Made by a program: the position numbers and the translations under genes. The notes below the pieces were generated by a model that saw only the letters and a program-made list of their open reading frames with translations, searched no databases and was not told the origin of the DNA. Positions 43,639 through 54,362 of a DNA stretch of 64,000 bases are shown here, one piece after another (position 1 is the stretch's first letter; each line of letters opens with the position of its first letter). Source of the DNA: Bacteroidales bacterium UBA3743 (GTDB lineage Bacteria; Bacteroidota; Bacteroidia; Bacteroidales; Paludibacteraceae); the NCBI GenBank assembly GCA_002371265.1, contig DFGT01000003.1, forward strand, positions 1 through 64,000, read 5' to 3'.

Positions 43639-46600
43639 TTATTGCTCTACCTCCTGATAAAAATCTTCAGCCTCTTTACGAATCTCGTCGGCTTTCTCTT
43701 TGCTACATGCTTTCGCTGCAGTCGCTGCGACATATCTCATCATGTCGAAACGCTCGTTGATATCTTCGGATGCTGATTTCCTCTGCTCCTTAGTAAGAGC
43801 TTTGTTCCAAACTCTATACTGTTTGCAAATATCAAAGATCTCGTCGATGATGGCTTCTGCCTTCTCTTTCTCTCCAAGACCAGCATACAAGTGTGCGATG
43901 TTGCATGATGTAAGATCGGCTGGCACATTGTATGTCGGAATCTCCTTCATACATTTGTCGAGCACTTCGATAGCCTTGTCTTTCTTGCCTTCTTCCGCAA
44001 GCTCGGATGCAAGACGCACGAACATGTGACGGAATGTTCTTGCCATACGGCAGTTGTTCTCATCCATGTAGATGCCTGGCTGGCTGACGTTACCCCACTC
44101 AAACTTGTTCATCATGTTGTCGTACATCACCTCTGTGTTGACTCCTCCCTGAGTCTTGTATGGTACCAAACGGTATGCCATACCTTCAAGCTCAAGATAC
44201 TGGTCAAGTCCTAGATAACTGTCTCTTCCGACTGTGACAGCGAAGTAGATAGGTGTCTTCCAATCCTTGTTTGAACGGATGATGTCGAGAATGAACAAAT
44301 CCTGTTTGCCAAGATAGCTCTTTTTGCTCAAGTCGATCTTGATGTCCTCAATTCTCTTGTTTGTCATATCCATTATGACTCTCTTCATATGAGGCTCCAC
44401 TTTTCCTCCGTTGTTTGGATTTGGCTCGTTGACCATTATCACTGTGTCTTTCAAAACGCGGGCAGTGTCGCTTGCTGACACAAGTCCTGCTGCAACCACA
44501 GCGTCTTTGTCGACGTGCTGGACAAGTTTAGTAGTAGGAAGGACATCGATTCCCTCTCTGTATCCAAGCTGTTTTGCAGTACGCTTGTCGAGCAAGTATT
44601 TGAATCCTTCGTCGATAGTCATCTCCTTGTCGATACGTTTGTCGATATATGCGACGTCTAGCTTGCCATTAGAATAATCCTTGCTCTTCATCGACATTGG
44701 AATAGCCTTTGAATCATAAGCGTCATTCTGCATCTGGTCGATATACCATCCCATCTGCAAGTATGAAAGGTTGGCGACGCGACAATCTGTTCCGACTCCT
44801 TCTACCTCCTGGTTGTACCACAATGGGAATGTGTCGTTATCTCCGTTTGTGAAGATGATACCGTTTGCTGGAATAGTCTTTAGGTAGTTTGCACCGTAGT
44901 CACGGCAAGTGTATCTGCCGCTGCGGTCGTGGTCGTCCCAGTTTTCTACTGCCATGATAGTCGGTACGCTCAACGACAATAGAGTAGCCACTGTTGCTGC
45001 AATTCGCTTGTCGATGTAGTTCTTGATCAAATCGAAGATCCAAAGGACACCCAGACCAATCCATATACAGAACGCATAGAAGCTTCCTGCGTATGCGTAG
45101 TCACGCTCACGTGGCTGGAATGGATACTGGTTCAAATATACCACAATAGCCAATCCTGTCATGAAGAACAATACGCTCACTAGCAAGAAACTCTCCGTTC
45201 CTTTTCTTTGCTTGTTGAATTGGTAAAGAATACCAAGCAGACCAAGAATCAAAGGCAAGAAGTAGTAGCAGTTTCTTCCCTTGTTGTTCTTCAAATCGTC
45301 TGGTAGGCTTGACTGGTCGCCAAGACGCAACTCGTCGATGAAGTCGATTCCTGATAGCCAGTTTCCGTGAGTGATCTCACCATGACCCTGGATGTCGTTC
45401 TGACGTCCTACAAAGTTCCACATGAAGTATCTCCAGTACATGAAACCTACCTGATATCTTAGGAAGTATGTCATGTTGTCGCCGAATGTAGGTGCCTCCA
45501 CTCGTTTGCCATCGTCTGCCTTAATCTTCTGGCCTGTGAAGTTCGACCAACTCTTGTAGGCTGAGATGTGGCTTCCTTGGCGTGAGTACATACGAGGGAA
45601 GAACATTAGGAACTGGCTCTGATAAATATACTTTGTCTTTTTGTCGTATGCGTAGTATTCATCAGGCTCATTCTCATTGTTCTTGATCTTCTTAGCCCAA
45701 AGATCCTCTCCGTATTCTTTTGCCACTGAACCGCTTCTGTCGTATTTGAACTCAGATGCGAAACTTTCTCCGTAAAGAAGTGGAGTGTCGCCATACTGCT
45801 CACGGTTGAGATAGCTCTTCAATGTGAACACATCGTCTGGAGAGTTCTGATCCATTGGAGGGTTAGCGTTGCTTCGGATTACCAAAGTCGCATATGACGA
45901 ATATCCTAAAAGGATGACAGTCAAGCAAGTAAGCACTGTGTTGAGCAGCGACATCTGGGTGTTGCGACCTTTCTCTGTAAAGAAGAAATAGCCTGCCATC
46001 GCAACAAGAATCACAATTCCTAATACAATATGTGATCCGAAGAATGGAATGCCAAGAAGCGCTACAGATGCGATGAACAGTATTGTCGGCAATTTAGAAT
46101 CTTCAAATTTCTCTGAATATGAAGTGTAGATGCCTCCCACCAAACAAGATATAAGTGCGATGCTGTAGATGATGACTCCAGTGTTGAATGAGAATCCGAA
46201 TACATTGACAAACAACAACTCAAACCATCCAGCCACAGTTACGAATCCCGGTATGATACCATACAGGATCACAGCCAAAAGCACTACTGATACGGCGAAT
46301 GAGATTCCAACACCCTTCCAGCTGAACTTGAATTTTCTGAAGTAGTATACAAGCACAAGCACAGGGATGGATAGCAAGTTCAATAGGTGGACACCTACTG
46401 AAAGACCCATCAAGTAGGCAATCAGAATAAGCCATCTGTTGGCGAATGGACGGTCTGCAACGTCTTCCCACTTCAACATTGCCCAGAAGACAATGGCAGT
46501 GAACATTGATGAAGATGCGTAAACCTCTGCCTCCACAGCTGAAAACCAGAATGTGTCGGAGAATGTGTAAGCCAACGCACCTACCGTGCCAGCTCCAAGA

Positions 46601-46959
46601 ATGGCGATAGTGTTGCCAAGAGTGAAGTCAGACTCAGCCTTGATCACCAAGCGTCTTGCCAAATGAGTGATTGTCCAGAAAAGGAATAGAATAGTCAAAG
46701 CCGACATGAACGCCGAGAATATATTGACCATTTTAGCTACTTCGTGGACATCCGAGGCGAATAGGGTAAAGAATCTCGCCATCAACATAAAGAATGGCGC
46801 TCCCGGTGGGTGTCCGATTTCCAACTTGTATGCGGTACTGATAAACTCACCGCAATCCCAGAAACTTGCTGTCGGTTCGATAGTGAGAAGGTAAGTGACC
46901 AACGAGATCAAAAACACAACTCCGCCAACGACATTGTTAAGTAGCTTGTATTGCTTCAT
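43639..46959 (-). CDS. DUF2723 multi-pass membrane protein, probable GT-C glycosyltransferase
   Basis: 1106 residues. About 12 membrane helices up to residue ~560, starting LNNVVGGVVFLISLVTYLLT, with TASFWDCGEFISTAYKLEIG and GHPPGAPFF in the first loop, the DUF2723 hallmark with an acidic residue as in GT-C enzymes. The soluble C-terminal part contains NGDNDTFPLWYNQEVEG and TPR-like helices (~1000-1090). Family knowledge suggests lipid-linked glycan transfer to proteins or surface polymers. First gene of the long minus-strand run. Confidence 0.88.
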   Translation of the reverse strand: MKQYKLLNNVVGGVVFLISLVTYLLTIEPTASFWDCGEFISTAYKLEIGHPPGAPFFMLMARFFTLFASDVHEVAKMVNIFSAFMSALTILFLFWTITHLARRLVIKAESDFTLGNTIAILGAGTVGALAYTFSDTFWFSAVEAEVYASSSMFTAIVFWAMLKWEDVADRPFANRWLILIAYLMGLSVGVHLLNLLSIPVLVLVYYFRKFKFSWKGVGISFAVSVVLLAVILYGIIPGFVTVAGWFELLFVNVFGFSFNTGVIIYSIALISCLVGGIYTSYSEKFEDSKLPTILFIASVALLGIPFFGSHIVLGIVILVAMAGYFFFTEKGRNTQMSLLNTVLTCLTVILLGYSSYATLVIRSNANPPMDQNSPDDVFTLKSYLNREQYGDTPLLYGESFASEFKYDRSGSVAKEYGEDLWAKKIKNNENEPDEYYAYDKKTKYIYQSQFLMFFPRMYSRQGSHISAYKSWSNFTGQKIKADDGKRVEAPTFGDNMTYFLRYQVGFMYWRYFMWNFVGRQNDIQGHGEITHGNWLSGIDFIDELRLGDQSSLPDDLKNNKGRNCYYFLPLILGLLGILYQFNKQRKGTESFLLVSVLFFMTGLAIVVYLNQYPFQPRERDYAYAGSFYAFCIWIGLGVLWIFDLIKNYIDKRIAATVATLLSLSVPTIMAVENWDDHDRSGRYTCRDYGANYLKTIPANGIIFTNGDNDTFPLWYNQEVEGVGTDCRVANLSYLQMGWYIDQMQNDAYDSKAIPMSMKSKDYSNGKLDVAYIDKRIDKEMTIDEGFKYLLDKRTAKQLGYREGIDVLPTTKLVQHVDKDAVVAAGLVSASDTARVLKDTVIMVNEPNPNNGGKVEPHMKRVIMDMTNKRIEDIKIDLSKKSYLGKQDLFILDIIRSNKDWKTPIYFAVTVGRDSYLGLDQYLELEGMAYRLVPYKTQGGVNTEVMYDNMMNKFEWGNVSQPGIYMDENNCRMARTFRHMFVRLASELAEEGKKDKAIEVLDKCMKEIPTYNVPADLTSCNIAHLYAGLGEKEKAEAIIDEIFDICKQYRVWNKALTKEQRKSASEDINERFDMMRYVAATAAKACSKEKADEIRKEAEDFYQEVEQ

Positions 46960-47430
46960 TTTTATATTAGAACTTTTTTTATATTTTTCGTGTAAAATCG
47001 CAATTTGTTTGCAAAATTAGTTTTTTTAATGTGTAAATGAAAATTTTTGTAGCAATTTGTGGAGACGTGGGGGATGACTGAGTACACTTTTGCCTACGGT
47101 GAGTTAGACTTTAAAAAGAGCAAGTTGTATTTGAATACAAAATGGAGTTGCAAAACTTGAATTTAATTTGTATAAATCTAATCATTTTCATAATTTTGCA
47201 AAATAAAAAAGAACCGATGATTGATTAATTAAGAGACTTCTTGTCAACTTTGTGATTTGTCATTTGAAAACATGTAGAAGGGAGATTCAGAATGTAGATT
47301 GTGTTTTGTTGTTATATGGCAAATTCACCTTAGTCGATTGTGTTCAATTGAGTTAGTCATGAATTGTTGACATCGGATACACGAAGGTTAGAAAAAACTG
47401 GTGTATGTATTCTGTTATAACTTTATTTAG
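46960..47430 (+). other. Divergent spacer before polysaccharide genes
   Basis: 471 bp without a recognisable gene. It contains the promoter at 47167-47198 and, from there, an untranslated leader of ~225 nt for the glycosyltransferase gene. Confidence 0.5.
47167..47198 (+). promoter_or_regulatory. Promoter of glycosyltransferase operon
   Basis: TTTG (47167-47170), 20 bp, TAATTTTG (47191-47198). Gives a long leader before ATG 47431, which may host regulation. Confidence 0.6.
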
Positions 47431-48525
47431 ATGAAAATACTGCACATTCATCCATCAATGAATGGAGGTGGAATTGAAGCAATGATTTCAGCACTCGCCA
47501 ACGAAATGGCGGAACAGGGGCATGATATAACTGTTTGCTCGATTTTTAAGCCGACAGAAGATTATATCTTTTGGGATAAATTAAGTGATAAAGTAAAAAG
47601 AGCACATTTAGGAAAAGTAAAAAAAGGGTTCAATCTTAAGAATATTTTCCAAATATTTAGTTTCATTTTAAAAGGAGGGTATGATGTTGTCCATATACAT
47701 GGATTTTTCTATTATTATGCAATGTCTGTTTTCCTTTTGTTTAGGAAAAAAGCGTTTTTCTATACTGTTCATAATGACGCGACTAAGGAGAATTCAACGT
47801 GGGATAAGCGTTTTTTCTTTCTGAAGAAAAGGGCATTCAGACATAACCTTATCCATGTTGTGACAATTTCAAAATCATCAGAAGAATCATTTGAAAAGGT
47901 ATATGGACTTGTTGGCCATACAATATATAATGGAGTGCCACGTCCTGTAATCGTTGGATATAATAACCCGGTAGATGATTCAAGACTCACCCCGACAACT
48001 AAGGTTTTTATTAATCCGGGTCGAATTTCTCCTCAAAAGAATCAGGAAGTATTGTGCAAGGTATTTAAGAGAATTATAGAAGAAGGAAATGATGTGGTGT
48101 TGCTTATTGCTGGAAGCAACGATGATCATGAGATTTATAAGAAATTAGAGCCTTATTTTTCAGATCGAATAAAATATATAGGATTGAGAAATGACATTCC
48201 GGAACTTATGGCTAAAGCGGATGCTTTTTGTCTGTCTTCTGTTTATGAAGGAATGCCAGTGACTTTGTTAGAAGCTTTTTCTGTGGGTTGTATTCCGATT
48301 TGTACGCCTGTTGGAGGTATCGTAAATGTAGTGAAAAGTGGAGAGAATGGAATTCTTTCAGAATCATGTGAAGAGGAGTCGTATTATAAAGCGATAAAAG
48401 ATTTTCTTCAAATGGGTCATGATGATCTTATGAATATGAAAAAAAGATGTGTTGAATCTTTTGCCCCATACGATATTTCTAATACTGCAAAGAGTTATCT
48501 TGATTTCTATAAAAAGTTTATTTAA
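47431..48525 (+). CDS. Glycosyltransferase family 4
   Basis: 364 residues, GT-B fold. It starts MKILHIHPSMNGGGIEAMIS (glycine-rich acceptor loop), and the C-terminal half has NPGRISPQKNQEVL, AGSNDDHE and SSVYEGMPVTLLEAFSVGCIP, the EX7E-type donor site of GT4. It adds a sugar to a lipid-linked glycan at the cytoplasmic membrane. The stop overlaps the next start by 1 bp. Confidence 0.92.
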   Translation: MKILHIHPSMNGGGIEAMISALANEMAEQGHDITVCSIFKPTEDYIFWDKLSDKVKRAHLGKVKKGFNLKNIFQIFSFILKGGYDVVHIHGFFYYYAMSVFLLFRKKAFFYTVHNDATKENSTWDKRFFFLKKRAFRHNLIHVVTISKSSEESFEKVYGLVGHTIYNGVPRPVIVGYNNPVDDSRLTPTTKVFINPGRISPQKNQEVLCKVFKRIIEEGNDVVLLIAGSNDDHEIYKKLEPYFSDRIKYIGLRNDIPELMAKADAFCLSSVYEGMPVTLLEAFSVGCIPICTPVGGIVNVVKSGENGILSESCEEESYYKAIKDFLQMGHDDLMNMKKRCVESFAPYDISNTAKSYLDFYKKFI

Positions 48526-49331
48526 TGAAAGTTTCCGTTATAATTCCATCATATAAGCCAAAAGAGTATTTGTGGAAATGCCTTGATTCGATTGCAAACC
48601 AAACGTTCCCTAAAGAAAAATTTGAGGTCATTGTTGTCCTAAATGGTTGTTGTGAACCGTGGAAAAGTCAGATTGAAGCATTCATTAAAAGTAGAATGAA
48701 TGGAATCAATGTTAATTTCATACAAACAGAAGAGGGAGGGGTCAGTAATGCAAGAAATATTTCCCTTGATGTGGCTAAGGGAGAGTATGTGACATTTATA
48801 GATGATGACGATTATGTCTCTCCAAATTATATTGAAGAGTTATACTCTAATGCATCTCCAGATACAATCTCTTTGTGCAATGCTCTTTTTTTTAATGACG
48901 GAGAGTGCACTTTTAAAGAATATTATGTTACTAAAAATTATAAGGAGACACACTCGGTGTATGGATTTCAAGTAGCAAGAAAGTATTTTTCGGGGACTTG
49001 GATGAAACTGATCCATAGGGATATTATAGGGAATCGCCGTTTTGATAAAAGATTTGTTAATGGTGAGGATGCTCTTTTTATGTTTCTTATTTCAGATAGA
49101 TTTAAATATGTGAAATTTACACCTAAGGATGCTATTTATTATAGAAGGGTCAGAAATGATAGTGCCCAATTTCGTAAAAAAAGTGCAAAAGAGATTCTGT
49201 TGAATACCACAAATATGATTTTTGAGTATTCAAAAATATATTTCCGACATCCGTTTTCTTATAATTTTGGATTTTATTTTACGCGAGTGTTAGCTGCAAT
49301 CCACGGAGCTTGGGGACAATTTGTTTTATAA
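48525..49331 (+). CDS. Glycosyltransferase family 2
   Basis: 268 residues, GT-A fold: MKVSVIIPSYKPKEYLWKCL start, donor-binding EEGGVSNARN, DxD motif FIDDDDYV and a later NGEDALF segment. Acts with the preceding GT4 on a surface glycan. End of the plus-strand pair. Confidence 0.92.
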   Translation: MKVSVIIPSYKPKEYLWKCLDSIANQTFPKEKFEVIVVLNGCCEPWKSQIEAFIKSRMNGINVNFIQTEEGGVSNARNISLDVAKGEYVTFIDDDDYVSPNYIEELYSNASPDTISLCNALFFNDGECTFKEYYVTKNYKETHSVYGFQVARKYFSGTWMKLIHRDIIGNRRFDKRFVNGEDALFMFLISDRFKYVKFTPKDAIYYRRVRNDSAQFRKKSAKEILLNTTNMIFEYSKIYFRHPFSYNFGFYFTRVLAAIHGAWGQFVL

Positions 49332-49468
49332 ATGCAACACTTCCATTAAATTACCCGTACAATTTCTTTTCTTTCAAGAAATTGACCAAATTTTATTTTG
49401 AGGTTTTTTAATAGTGCTACTTCATAGCCTTTTCTTCAATGCGAGTCGTAAGCACACACTCTCTATTG

Positions 49469-50758
49469 TCATTTGAAATTTGTTAATATTTGTTCTTCTT
49501 TATCTTTTACCAAATATAGCGCGGCAATTAGAGAATATGTGACAGTTTCTATGTAAAAGTTTTCGTAATAGTGGTTGATGCATCCGACGGTGGGGATACA
49601 TAGCAAAAAAAACATTATCATTAGATTTTCAAAAGGCATACATTTTACATTTTTGTTGTTTACAACCCGGAAAACATCGCATTCCTTAAATAAATAATAG
49701 AAAATCAACAGATATACGATGGTTATCATAAATGGCCCGATTTTACCTGCTGAAAGTATGAATGATCCTAAATGGGTGTAAAACACACCCAAATCCATGT
49801 TGCTTTTCAATCCCATTTCTTTCTGATATGGCACCGTGCCATCAAAATCGTGTAAAATAAATTTATGGATTGACGAGAAAAGAGATTTTGTTGTAATACC
49901 ATCTGGAGCAGGGTAATAATCCCAAATTTCGCAGAAATGATAATATGGTTGTCCTAAGTACATTACGATGCCACCTTCCGAACCTCCATCTCTGTCCTCG
50001 AATCTGTCTTTTGTGACAGACATGGCATATGAGGCGGCGGCAAGAATCAGTATTGTACTAAATCCAATGGCAATACTTTTTATTTTGGCAGACATGTTGT
50101 TCCAAAACATTGAAACCGCTAATCCCAGAATGAGTACCCAAAAGAATGTGGATGAACGGTCGATAAGCAAAATACCTACGATAATGACAGTTGTTGAACT
50201 TATTATAGCCATTGCATTAATCCACCATTTCTCTTTCATATATGTGATGTTGAAGAAAAAGATAAAAATCATGACTACACTTGCGTTTGCCAAGACACGT
50301 ATTGGGAAAAGGAAAAGTTCTATTACTGCTGGATATTTTGTCAACTGTATTCCATCTCCTTCGTAACCATTTACTTTAAGCTCTGCAAAGTCGCCATAAG
50401 TAACAACAAATTTGACATCGTTGAAATATGCGACGGTGTAGCCGACAAATGTCGCAAAGAATATATATATAAACCATCGTATTAATTTCCTGTTTTGTAA
50501 ATATATCCCTTCATAAGAGTTGAGGTCGATGATGGCGACTGGAATAATGAATAGAGTTAGTAATATGCAGTATAATATTGTAGGGAGCAAAGATGCTAAT
50601 GATACGAGATTGGGGTTCAATCCCATAACATCTATTCCGACTGCAAGTATAGATGTCGCCGTATAAATCAAAGAAATATATGAACTTGCGTCTATACCTC
50701 TTTTTTTAATGAGGTATAACGTTAATATGCTGAAATATATTGCTGGTATGTAATTCAT
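49469..50758 (-). CDS. O-antigen/oligosaccharide repeat polymerase (Wzy-like)
   Basis: 429 residues with about 11-12 hydrophobic helices and one large periplasmic loop (~residues 255-330). Length, topology and place beside a flippase and glycosyltransferases support a Wzy-type polymerase. Sequence is characteristically poor in conserved motifs. Start overlaps the upstream gene by 4 bp. Confidence 0.72.
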   Translation of the reverse strand: MNYIPAIYFSILTLYLIKKRGIDASSYISLIYTATSILAVGIDVMGLNPNLVSLASLLPTILYCILLTLFIIPVAIIDLNSYEGIYLQNRKLIRWFIYIFFATFVGYTVAYFNDVKFVVTYGDFAELKVNGYEGDGIQLTKYPAVIELFLFPIRVLANASVVMIFIFFFNITYMKEKWWINAMAIISSTTVIIVGILLIDRSSTFFWVLILGLAVSMFWNNMSAKIKSIAIGFSTILILAAASYAMSVTKDRFEDRDGGSEGGIVMYLGQPYYHFCEIWDYYPAPDGITTKSLFSSIHKFILHDFDGTVPYQKEMGLKSNMDLGVFYTHLGSFILSAGKIGPFMITIVYLLIFYYLFKECDVFRVVNNKNVKCMPFENLMIMFFLLCIPTVGCINHYYENFYIETVTYSLIAALYLVKDKEEQILTNFK

Positions 50759-51744
50759 AAATTGTTTGCGATATATTTAAGGAAGTTCTCAGGTGTTATT
50801 TTTTCCTTCATTGGATTTGGCCCACATTTGTAGTCTTTGATTCGCTGCGTGTCGAAATCTCCGGACTCTGAAATCATACATACATAATCAGGATTGTAGA
50901 ATCTTGATTCTGTCATAAACGAATTGTTAGTCAGCAACATTTTTCCGTATGTGATGGCTTCCCATACACGTAATGTTTCTCCTTTTGCTCCTTGTTGCAT
51001 GATTTCCAATATGCACTTTGAGTGTTGTACATATTGGATGCATTCTTCATATGAAAGCCATATGCCTTTTGCAACGTAGTGAATGCCACGTCGTTCTTGA
51101 TTGTACGGTGGTTTCGCATCCATCACATAGAAGTAACAGTTTAATCCTGCTTTCTCCAATCTGTCATATGTCTCAAGAATCTTTTGCATACGGTTTTTTG
51201 CCGCCCCTACAAAAAAGACATCAGTTGTAGGGGTGTTATTGGGCTTTGAAATATTGGCTTCTGCATAGACGGTAGGGTGATAATACATTCCGTATTTATC
51301 AGCGTCGTCTTTATCATATGACACCAACATGTCTGCCAATCCTCTGATGGCGTCTGGCTTGCCACAATCTTTCCATGTCGCTACAATATCGATATAGTTG
51401 ACAACAATTTTGCAGCCTGGATATTTTTTCCTAAGCCACATAGCATAGCTGCGCATGTAATCGTATTCCAACCATCTTGCGTCGAATATAAATACAATTG
51501 GCTTTTGGGGGTCAATAAAATCATTCTTGAAGTAAGTCCCGAACCACAACGACTTGAATGGGATGCTGAAATATCTGTTCGTCGTTTTGGAATGTTGTAG
51601 CTGGAACAGCTTCCTCATGAATTTATTCTTGGGGACAAATCCAAATACAGACCTTACGTTCTGACGTTTCCCTATTTCGGAATATATCACTTTGTTGTAC
51701 TCGAAAAGTGCGTCCAAAAAGAAGACAAAATTGTATTTATCCAC
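50755..51744 (-). CDS. Glycosyltransferase-like protein of polysaccharide locus
   Basis: 329 residues, GT-B-like: a central VFFVGAAKNRMQKILETYDR opens the second domain and EIMQQGAKGETLRVWEAITYGKM resembles the donor-site helix of CgeB/GT1-like enzymes. The exact family is not certain. It overlaps the flippase gene by 8 bp. Confidence 0.68.
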   Translation of the reverse strand: MDKYNFVFFLDALFEYNKVIYSEIGKRQNVRSVFGFVPKNKFMRKLFQLQHSKTTNRYFSIPFKSLWFGTYFKNDFIDPQKPIVFIFDARWLEYDYMRSYAMWLRKKYPGCKIVVNYIDIVATWKDCGKPDAIRGLADMLVSYDKDDADKYGMYYHPTVYAEANISKPNNTPTTDVFFVGAAKNRMQKILETYDRLEKAGLNCYFYVMDAKPPYNQERRGIHYVAKGIWLSYEECIQYVQHSKCILEIMQQGAKGETLRVWEAITYGKMLLTNNSFMTESRFYNPDYVCMISESGDFDTQRIKDYKCGPNPMKEKITPENFLKYIANNL

Positions 51745-53272
51745 GTCGTTTGAATTTTTTTATGAATGATTTTATATATTCTCTTTCGGAGGTGGTGAAA
51801 AGTTTGTAATAGCATGCGATTAGGAATACGATGCATATGACAGGTACGGAGACTACAAGAAGTAGGAATCCGTCGAATTTAGCGTGCAGAAAATATGCGA
51901 TAGGCGACATGATTACTAAAAGCAATATTATCGGCATTACTGTTTTTTGAACATATTCCATTGTGTTATGGTTGATAAGTTCCTTTAATGTATATATTCC
52001 TATTAATGCATTAAGAATTCCTCTTGTTATGATTCTTGACGTTAATATCAAAAATGGCTCAACTCCTATTTTGAACAGGATAAAGGAGACGATAAGGTCG
52101 AGTAAGAAACTGATGCTGATTAAAATCTGATATTTGGCAATTTTGCCTGTTGCTAGAATCGCACAATAGAATGGTCCTGTGATGGCATCTATTATGGAGC
52201 AGATTATCAGAATTTGACAAAATCGTCCAGCATTTTCAGGAACATCGTTTAGCCAAATGCTTAATATCAGGTCTATGTTGATTATCAATAAACATGCTGG
52301 CAGAAACATTAAAGCAAAGGAAAACTTTGATGTGCTGTTGATGAGATTGTGGACGCGGCTGATTTCTCCTTGCGCGTATGATTTTACAATTTGTGGTTGG
52401 AAAGAAGTCTGGAAACTTCCTACAAATGTCACTAAAGCAGTCAATACTTGATTGGCAATACCCATAGCCGCATTTGCTATTACACCACAGAACATATTAA
52501 GCATAAACAGAAATCCATTCTGTGTGGCAACATTACTGAATCCACCCAACAGAGTCCATCCTGAAAACATAAACATCTCTCGGAAAATTGTTTTGTCGAG
52601 TATTCCTTTGTATTTGCAGCTTTCATATTTGTTCGTACAGAATATCTTGTAGACGAATAATATTATAAAGCTTTCCAATGCAAGTAAGAAAGAATAGGTT
52701 ATAAGCCTGTCAAATCCAGTGATGCCAATCATGTATGCGATGCAAAGTTTTAGAATGGCATCAATAATGCTTGCATACGCAAAAAAATCAAGTCGTTCGT
52801 GAGCAACTACTGTGGCAGAGTATGGCACTCTGATAAAGTTAAAACAGAAAGTGAGTATGGAGAATTGAAATGCATAATTGGCCGCTTCCAATCGTTCTTC
52901 TGGAATGTTAAGCCGATTGTTCAAGAACCATGTTCCTATGATTTCAAGAAGCACTATCGACACGACTATTAATAGAATTTGGATGGAGACGGAAGTGTTG
53001 AATACTCTGTGCATTTTCGTGTCGTCGCCTTCTCCGAGAGCAACAGTTAGAAATCGTTGAGATGCTGATGTGAGAGCATTGTTTAGGAATGAGAACAACA
53101 CTACGATGCTGCCGACAACGTTGTATACTCCATAGTCGTCGACTCCTAATTTGTCAAGCAATACGCGTGACACATAGAGTGACACCAACATGACAATGAT
53201 GGTGCGCACGTATAATGCTAATGTGTTTTTTGCAATTCTTTTGTTTTCAGCAACGTGATTGCTCATCTCCAA
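51737..53272 (-). CDS. Polysaccharide flippase (Wzx/RfbX, MATE-like superfamily)
   Basis: 511 residues with about 12-14 membrane helices. N-terminal NTLALYVRTIIVMLVSLYVS and LDKLGVDDYGVYNVVGSIV are typical of Wzx proteins, which move undecaprenyl-linked repeat units to the periplasm. First gene of the minus-strand trio with GT and polymerase. Confidence 0.9.
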   Translation of the reverse strand: MEMSNHVAENKRIAKNTLALYVRTIIVMLVSLYVSRVLLDKLGVDDYGVYNVVGSIVVLFSFLNNALTSASQRFLTVALGEGDDTKMHRVFNTSVSIQILLIVVSIVLLEIIGTWFLNNRLNIPEERLEAANYAFQFSILTFCFNFIRVPYSATVVAHERLDFFAYASIIDAILKLCIAYMIGITGFDRLITYSFLLALESFIILFVYKIFCTNKYESCKYKGILDKTIFREMFMFSGWTLLGGFSNVATQNGFLFMLNMFCGVIANAAMGIANQVLTALVTFVGSFQTSFQPQIVKSYAQGEISRVHNLINSTSKFSFALMFLPACLLIINIDLILSIWLNDVPENAGRFCQILIICSIIDAITGPFYCAILATGKIAKYQILISISFLLDLIVSFILFKIGVEPFLILTSRIITRGILNALIGIYTLKELINHNTMEYVQKTVMPIILLLVIMSPIAYFLHAKFDGFLLLVVSVPVICIVFLIACYYKLFTTSEREYIKSFIKKFKRRG

Positions 53273-53645
53273 TTAATTCATCCTTGTATGTGGCAAAACT
53301 ATGTGTTTTTAAATCAATATTTAATGATTTAGGAATACCATGATTGTGTCGTACACTGAAGCAATCATCACCTATGGTTACAAAATTAAAAAAAAATCAC
53401 TGTTTGACATTAAGATTTGTTGTTTTTTAATGCTTGGAAATAGTAAAGCCTATAGTCAAAAAGCAAGTGCAATATAAAATAACAGAAGAAACTTTTTAGG
53501 AGGATCAAAATCCGTTCTAATTTATTTAAGGATTTGGTTAGGTACTTGTGCTAATTGAAATTTTTGATTCCAATTTTACTTTTTTCAGCCTTTCTCTTGT
53601 CCTTTAGTAGCCTAGATAAACAGGTATTGTTATTGTTTAACCTAT
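53273..53645. other. AT-rich spacer upstream of flippase operon
   Basis: No gene seen. On the minus strand TAGTTTTG (53294-53301) and TAATTTTG (53381-53388) fit the -7 box, without clear -33 boxes. Confidence 0.4.
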
Positions 53646-54353
53646 TTATCTCGTATATCTCTCAATCTCAATCAAAAACCAGTTGCCTCGGATGCTGATG
53701 AAGTTGTAGCTTAGGCTTTTTTCGCCATTCTCGAATATCACTATTCGTCGGTTGTTGGCATCTTCTCCCGTCTGCACGAAACTGCATATCTGTGTTGTCT
53801 GTCCGATGAATCCTACGGGTGCCCATGTGCGTGGCATGTGTAGTTTGCTGCCGGACTGAGTCTCTTTTCCGTCAGCTGAGATTTGTACCGTCTTCTCGGG
53901 CAATGGGAATATAATGTTCTTTTTCTGGAAATCGACGTCGGTGGAGAATCGCTCAATGAATGTCATGAAACTTTTGTCGGCGTATTCTGTCGACGGAATT
54001 CCACGGCTGTTGTTGAGCTTCCATGTCTGTCCTTGTTTGCTGAAGTGATGCTTCACTCCGTTCAAATTGGCTCCGTTGGTGATCGCCACGTCGACGGCAT
54101 CCTCTTTGGTTACGGATTCAAGTGAGTCGGCGCATACAATCACAATGCGGTTCTTGTTTTTTAGGTTTAGCACTTGCCATCCACTCTTCACGAGTGTTCT
54201 GTCTCCATTATAGAAATACGGGTATGTCACCTTGTCAGCCTGAGTCTTTGTGTCTACAAAAAAGTCAACAAAGAATTTGGAAAACTGTTCAGCCAAACAG
54301 TTTTCCAATGTCAATAAACTGATTATAAGCAATGTGACTGCCCTTAATGTCAT
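53646..54353 (-). CDS. Exported protein, DUF4348-like
   Basis: 235 residues. Signal peptide ~1-21 (MTLRAVTLLIISLLTLENCLA). The mature part is a mixed alpha/beta domain with RFSTDVDFQKKNIIFPLP and a terminal NFISIRGNWFLIEIERYT. It resembles my recollection of DUF4348 proteins of Bacteroidales; function unknown. 9 bp from the upstream OmpA/PorT-type gene. Confidence 0.6.
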   Translation of the reverse strand: MTLRAVTLLIISLLTLENCLAEQFSKFFVDFFVDTKTQADKVTYPYFYNGDRTLVKSGWQVLNLKNKNRIVIVCADSLESVTKEDAVDVAITNGANLNGVKHHFSKQGQTWKLNNSRGIPSTEYADKSFMTFIERFSTDVDFQKKNIIFPLPEKTVQISADGKETQSGSKLHMPRTWAPVGFIGQTTQICSFVQTGEDANNRRIVIFENGEKSLSYNFISIRGNWFLIEIERYTR

Positions 54354-54362
54354 GCTGTTTTA